Source: Chthoniobacteraceae bacterium
GTDB lineage: Bacteria > Verrucomicrobiota > Verrucomicrobiia > Chthoniobacterales > Chthoniobacteraceae
DNA length: 64,000 nucleotides
Direction of reading: 5' to 3'
Assembly: GCA_947449735.1 (NCBI GenBank)
Contig: CANFTB010000021.1
Location: forward strand, 1 to 64,000
Part shown: one piece after another, positions 60,759-64,000 of the stretch
Numbering within the stretch: position 1 is the stretch's first letter
Layout: every line of letters starts with the position of its first letter
Position numbers and translations under genes: made by a program
The notes under the pieces: generated by a model
The model's input: only the letters and a program-made list of their open reading frames with translations
The model's database searches: none
What the model was told of the DNA's origin: nothing

Positions 60759-63239
60759 TTATGGCTGAGCGACGCTGAATCGGATGACTTGGTAGTGGGT
60801 GAAAGGTGGGATGCGCACGGTTACCAAGCCTTCGACTATGGAGAATTGGTCTGGGGCAAGACGTTGCTGCAGCGCGTTGTTCTGAGCGGTCTCATCGTAG
60901 CTGATGGATTCGACGCAAAGACCTGCTGGGGGTTTGATTCCAGGAATCCTCAGTGTGATGGTGAAATCGTCTCGACTGACGGGGGTGAGATGGTCGGTGG
61001 CCAGATCATGGTGGTAGTTGACTAGGTCGACGGTGAGCTCGCGAGGGGACGCCTTACTCGTGTTGGCATAGATGCCGAGATGTTCAGGGGCGTTGGCTGT
61101 AGTGAGCACAGCTTCGTGGTGGCTCGCTGAAGCGAGAACATCTCGGAGCCGCGCAGACTTGCTGGGGTCCTCATGGAATTCGAGGCCGGGCTTGTCTTTG
61201 ACGACGGTAATCTGAGCGGGATACCGTGTGCAAAGCGGCGTGATAAGGTCTTCGGTGCGCGGGGTCAGAAGCATGTCCGGCCCGTTGAATGTGCCGGATT
61301 CGCCGGTGATGAGGAGCTTGCCACCCTGCTTTAAGTAATCTTCGAGAACAGCTCGGTGCTCGTTGGTAACGACAAGTACCGAAGGCAGAATCACCAGCTT
61401 GAAGCTGACGAGATCCTTGAGGGTGACATTGTCGAAAGGAACGACATCCCACTGCGGGAAGCTTCGTTCAGATGCGAGAAACTGCGACCAGCCGAGAAAC
61501 TCGGATGCGTGGCGTTTTGTCACTGCCTGGTTCCATGCCCATGGCGGTTGGGCGGCGATTTGACTCCAGGAGCTGGAGGCAAGGCCGATGTCGGCAAGGT
61601 AATCACGCTTTGAGATGACGGGCGAAATGTGGTTGATGAAGGTGTGGAGATTTCCCGCGGAATGGATCGATCCGGGCGAGTAGCCGCCGTCAAAAGTCAG
61701 TGAAAAGGCTGGGATGCCACGGTTCGCGACAAGGTCGAAGTAGATCACTTTGTGCAGCGTCTCAAACTGGCGCTTGGTAAACCCCGCGCCGCTCCAGCCG
61801 CTGTATTGCGGCTCCACATAAGGGTCCACGATGGCGTGGCCCGTGACGCCGATCTTGGCCGCCATCCGCGGGCCGATACCCAGTCGGGCCTGTGGATAGT
61901 AGCCAAGAGGCTTTACAAAAGCGGTGAAGGTCTTGAATACAGGCCACTCAAAGTTGGCCATGTCGACGCAATCGCGCTGAAGGAAAAGAGCGCTGAGCAT
62001 GGGAATCACGTTTGCCACCATCGGAATGTCACGGCCCAGCGAGCGCGCTGCTTGCTTATTAAGCCTGTACACCTCCTTCATGCTCGCGAGTTTTTCTTCA
62101 ACGGCTGCGATTTGGAACGCCCGCCAAACCTTGTTGGAAAGCCATCGGCTGTCTGCCGCGGAGCGCCAGAGAGGCTGGTCGCCTGGGCCTTGGTACTCAG
62201 AACGCCACGGCGGATTCAACAGATAACCCAGCACGTCAAAGGCCTCGATCTGGGATTTCTCAAACCCGAACTCGAGGCAGTCTGCCTCGCTAAGCCGGCG
62301 TCTTGCAAAATCGCGGAACGCGGCGGTGTGAATATCGGCCTTTGCGTCCATCGCAGTGGGGGAACGCAGGTCCCAGTCGTCGTAGTGAATCATGTCCGGC
62401 GCGAGTGTCTCCATGACGCGCCGGCCCTTTGCCGCCTGATAAGACGCGAACTGCGCGTCGTAGAGCATGGAACGCGAGCTCGAGATGAGCCACTGGCCGT
62501 CAGACCGTTGGGTGGTGATCTCGCGGAGCCCAAGTGCGCCCGCTATTTCCGCGGGTATTTCAGCGTACTGATTGGCGCCTTCATCGGAGGCGCGTCCCGT
62601 ACCAATGAGGGCCGAACCTGAGCGTGTGCGCCAAAAGTCCGCCTCGTTGTTGATGGGGCTTCCGTCGAGCGGATGGGTGAAGGCAGGCACGCCAAGGTCA
62701 AATGCCGTCGGAAGTGTTTTGTCCAGTGGTGTCTTCAGTGCGGGAGACTGCATGAACTCCCAATCACTGAACCAGATGGTGCGACCGCCCTGCTTAATGA
62801 GGCTCTCAAAATAGCTGCGCCTTTGAGGATCCTTGATGGCCGCAAGGAGCGGGGCGGTGAACAACAGCCGCCCTTCGGTGGAAATCCGGGCGAGGACCTT
62901 TTTTGCGCTGTTGCCTTCGATGTAAACGATCCGTTTGGTGGCGGGGTAAAGCGCAAGGGAGCGCTCGTATCCGCCCATCCACGTCGAATCGCGCGCAAGA
63001 TCGGCCTGCCACGGCCCATGGTAGCCGACTGCCCCCACGCTGGCAGCCGTGGTATGGAGGGTGTCGAGATTGGGAACCACGAAGTTCCCGTGGCCGTCGA
63101 ACGAGATCGAGAACATCCGGTGCCACCAGGGATCACCCTCCGCGCTTGTTTTTTCACGCGCCTGAGATTCGGCAGCGTGCAGGCAGCCGGAAATCAAAAG
63201 CAGGGATCCTGCAATGAGTGGGAGGAGCGGCCGTCGCAT
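60759..63239 (-). CDS. large lipoprotein with glycoside-hydrolase-like architecture
   Basis: An 826-residue protein from the ATG at 63239. It has a signal peptide with lipobox LISGC (Cys19), so it is probably a lipoprotein. Residues ~40-560 carry a TIM-barrel-like outline with candidate acidic residues, for example PDMIHYDDWD and LTFDGGYS. A later segment resembles the beta-galactosidase trimerisation (GATase-like) domain (VILPSVLVVTNEHRAVLEDYLKQGGKLLITGE). No characterised GH family is confidently matched. It is the second gene of an operon between a TIM-barrel isomerase and a DUF1080-like protein. Likely acts on glycans at the cell surface. Confidence 0.75.
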   Translation of the reverse strand: MRRPLLPLIAGSLLLISGCLHAAESQAREKTSAEGDPWWHRMFSISFDGHGNFVVPNLDTLHTTAASVGAVGYHGPWQADLARDSTWMGGYERSLALYPATKRIVYIEGNSAKKVLARISTEGRLLFTAPLLAAIKDPQRRSYFESLIKQGGRTIWFSDWEFMQSPALKTPLDKTLPTAFDLGVPAFTHPLDGSPINNEADFWRTRSGSALIGTGRASDEGANQYAEIPAEIAGALGLREITTQRSDGQWLISSSRSMLYDAQFASYQAAKGRRVMETLAPDMIHYDDWDLRSPTAMDAKADIHTAAFRDFARRRLSEADCLEFGFEKSQIEAFDVLGYLLNPPWRSEYQGPGDQPLWRSAADSRWLSNKVWRAFQIAAVEEKLASMKEVYRLNKQAARSLGRDIPMVANVIPMLSALFLQRDCVDMANFEWPVFKTFTAFVKPLGYYPQARLGIGPRMAAKIGVTGHAIVDPYVEPQYSGWSGAGFTKRQFETLHKVIYFDLVANRGIPAFSLTFDGGYSPGSIHSAGNLHTFINHISPVISKRDYLADIGLASSSWSQIAAQPPWAWNQAVTKRHASEFLGWSQFLASERSFPQWDVVPFDNVTLKDLVSFKLVILPSVLVVTNEHRAVLEDYLKQGGKLLITGESGTFNGPDMLLTPRTEDLITPLCTRYPAQITVVKDKPGLEFHEDPSKSARLRDVLASASHHEAVLTTANAPEHLGIYANTSKASPRELTVDLVNYHHDLATDHLTPVSRDDFTITLRIPGIKPPAGLCVESISYDETAQNNALQQRLAPDQFSIVEGLVTVRIPPFTHYQVIRFSVAQP

Positions 63240-63296
63240 AGAAAATTGGGGCAATTTCTAATTGCCAGAGCCTGCTGAACTGCGAGTTGCTTCGAG

Positions 63297-64000
63297 TTAC
63301 AACCGGATCTTCACCGCCTTGAGGCTTTCGGGAAGCTGCCTGGCGGCTTCGGGACTTTCATCCTCGATGATGAAGTGCTTCACGCCTTTTGCCTTTGCTG
63401 CGGCGATCACCCCTGGAATGTCTACGCGGCCCGCCGCCAGACGCACCATTGCAGATCGGGCGGACTTTGGATTGCGCACATCGGGGGTGGCGTCTTTGGC
63501 AAGGTCTTTGAGATGAAGCGAGCAAAGGCGCGGGCCATTTTGCTCGATCACCACCGTGGGTCTAGCTCCGCCCCAAGCCACCCAGAAAACGTCGAGCTGA
63601 AACGATACCAACTCCGGCTCCGTGGCACCGACCAGTATGTCATAAAAGGTCTCCTCAGGCTTGTCGGTGGAACCTGCCGCCATGAAATCCAGAGCGTGGT
63701 TGTGGTAAGCAAACTTGAGCCCGGCAGCCTTGAGCGCGAAGCCATAGCGGTTGAAGGCAGCAGCGCCTTTCAGCACTTGTTCGCGGTCCAGTTCGCCTTT
63801 GTGGGGCAAAATCGGACACACGACCTGCGCTGCGCCAAGGGCCTTGGCGTCAGCGATCACCTTTTCCATGCCTTTCTCCAGATGCTCAGGCCTCACATGG
63901 TGGCTGGAGCAGGTCATGCCCCGTGCCACCAGCAACGCGCGCAATTCCTCCGCAGGCAACTTCGTAAAGACGCTCGTTTCGATGTCTGTGAAGCCTTGCG
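63297..64000 (-). CDS. sugar-phosphate isomerase/epimerase-type TIM barrel (5' partial)
   Basis: The frame runs from a TAA at 63297 beyond the window edge; the in-window part reads GFTDIETSVFTKLPAEELRALL onward. Metal-site regions FAYHNHALDF, SFQLDVFWVAWGG, CSLHLKDL and HFIIEDES match the YcjR-like/xylose-isomerase-like isomerase family, which includes enzymes acting on 3-keto sugars. The N terminus, and whether it carries a leader, lie outside the window. It is the first visible gene of the minus-strand operon with the lipoprotein and the DUF1080-like protein. Confidence 0.85.
   Translation of the reverse strand, partial: QGFTDIETSVFTKLPAEELRALLVARGMTCSSHHVRPEHLEKGMEKVIADAKALGAAQVVCPILPHKGELDREQVLKGAAAFNRYGFALKAAGLKFAYHNHALDFMAAGSTDKPEETFYDILVGATEPELVSFQLDVFWVAWGGARPTVVIEQNGPRLCSLHLKDLAKDATPDVRNPKSARSAMVRLAAGRVDIPGVIAAAKAKGVKHFIIEDESPEAARQLPESLKAVKIRL

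Overview
The window is a GC-rich stretch of a free-living heterotrophic bacterium, most probably a member of the Verrucomicrobiota (PVC superphylum). The call rests on gene content: DUF1501 and PSD1-type (cytochrome-c-like plus DUF1549/DUF1553) proteins, secreted Gfo/Idh/MocA oxidoreductases with twin-arginine leaders, ThuA, DUF1080-like secreted proteins, SUMF-like proteins and a sialidase, mixed with ordinary Gram-negative housekeeping genes. No insertion sequence, phage, CRISPR array or rRNA was seen, and there is one tRNA. The order below the phylum cannot be fixed from the sequence alone.

Layout. 1-4.9 kb: the tail of a lysine/acid/proline repeat protein, a small exported protein with a DUF971 protein, a YggS-type PLP protein, a diacylglycerol-glucosyltransferase-like GT28 enzyme, and a LysR regulator with a palindromic operator candidate in the shared upstream region. 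5-18.9 kb: the core block rpsO-pnp, an exported oxidoreductase, yacG/gpmI, tRNA-Gln, kup, recN, priA and frr. 18.9-26.3 kb: pyrH, divergent trpC, a stand-alone 5'-3' exonuclease, pckA, a DMT permease, a ThuA protein and holB. 26.4-34.9 kb: an RlpA-like secreted protein, a TIM-barrel plus dehydrogenase sugar pair, a 57-residue cysteine-rich exported peptide, and a secretin/GspE pair.

35-50 kb is an accessory, envelope-directed region: a YHYH-polyglycine-PEBP fusion, a decayed phosphoesterase gene, an exported nitrilase, a DUF4153 membrane protein, a two-domain SUMF protein, DUF1501, tandem GNAT, a secreted hydrolase, a beta-hydroxyacid dehydrogenase, an HTH-metallo-beta-lactamase fusion, a sialidase and a triple-FKBP protein. 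50-60 kb: ppnP, an APH-like kinase, a DUF1080-like protein, a cupin-FmdB-thioesterase operon, a translationally coupled DUF1501/PSD1 pair and a low-molecular-weight phosphatase. 60-64 kb: an apparent minus-strand operon of a TIM-barrel isomerase (cut by the window edge), a large lipoprotein resembling a glycoside hydrolase, and a DUF1080/LamG-like protein.

How the genes fit together. Several families known from 3-keto-sugar metabolism recur (Gfo/Idh/MocA, sugar-isomerase TIM barrels, ThuA, DUF1080-like folds). This suggests, by inference, that oxidative glycan breakdown is an important life-style theme. The best candidate for an undescribed system is the 60.1-64.0 kb operon, which probably continues beyond the window. 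Other unusual items are the domain fusions at 35-37 kb and 47 kb, the triple FKBP and the cysteine-rich micro-protein.
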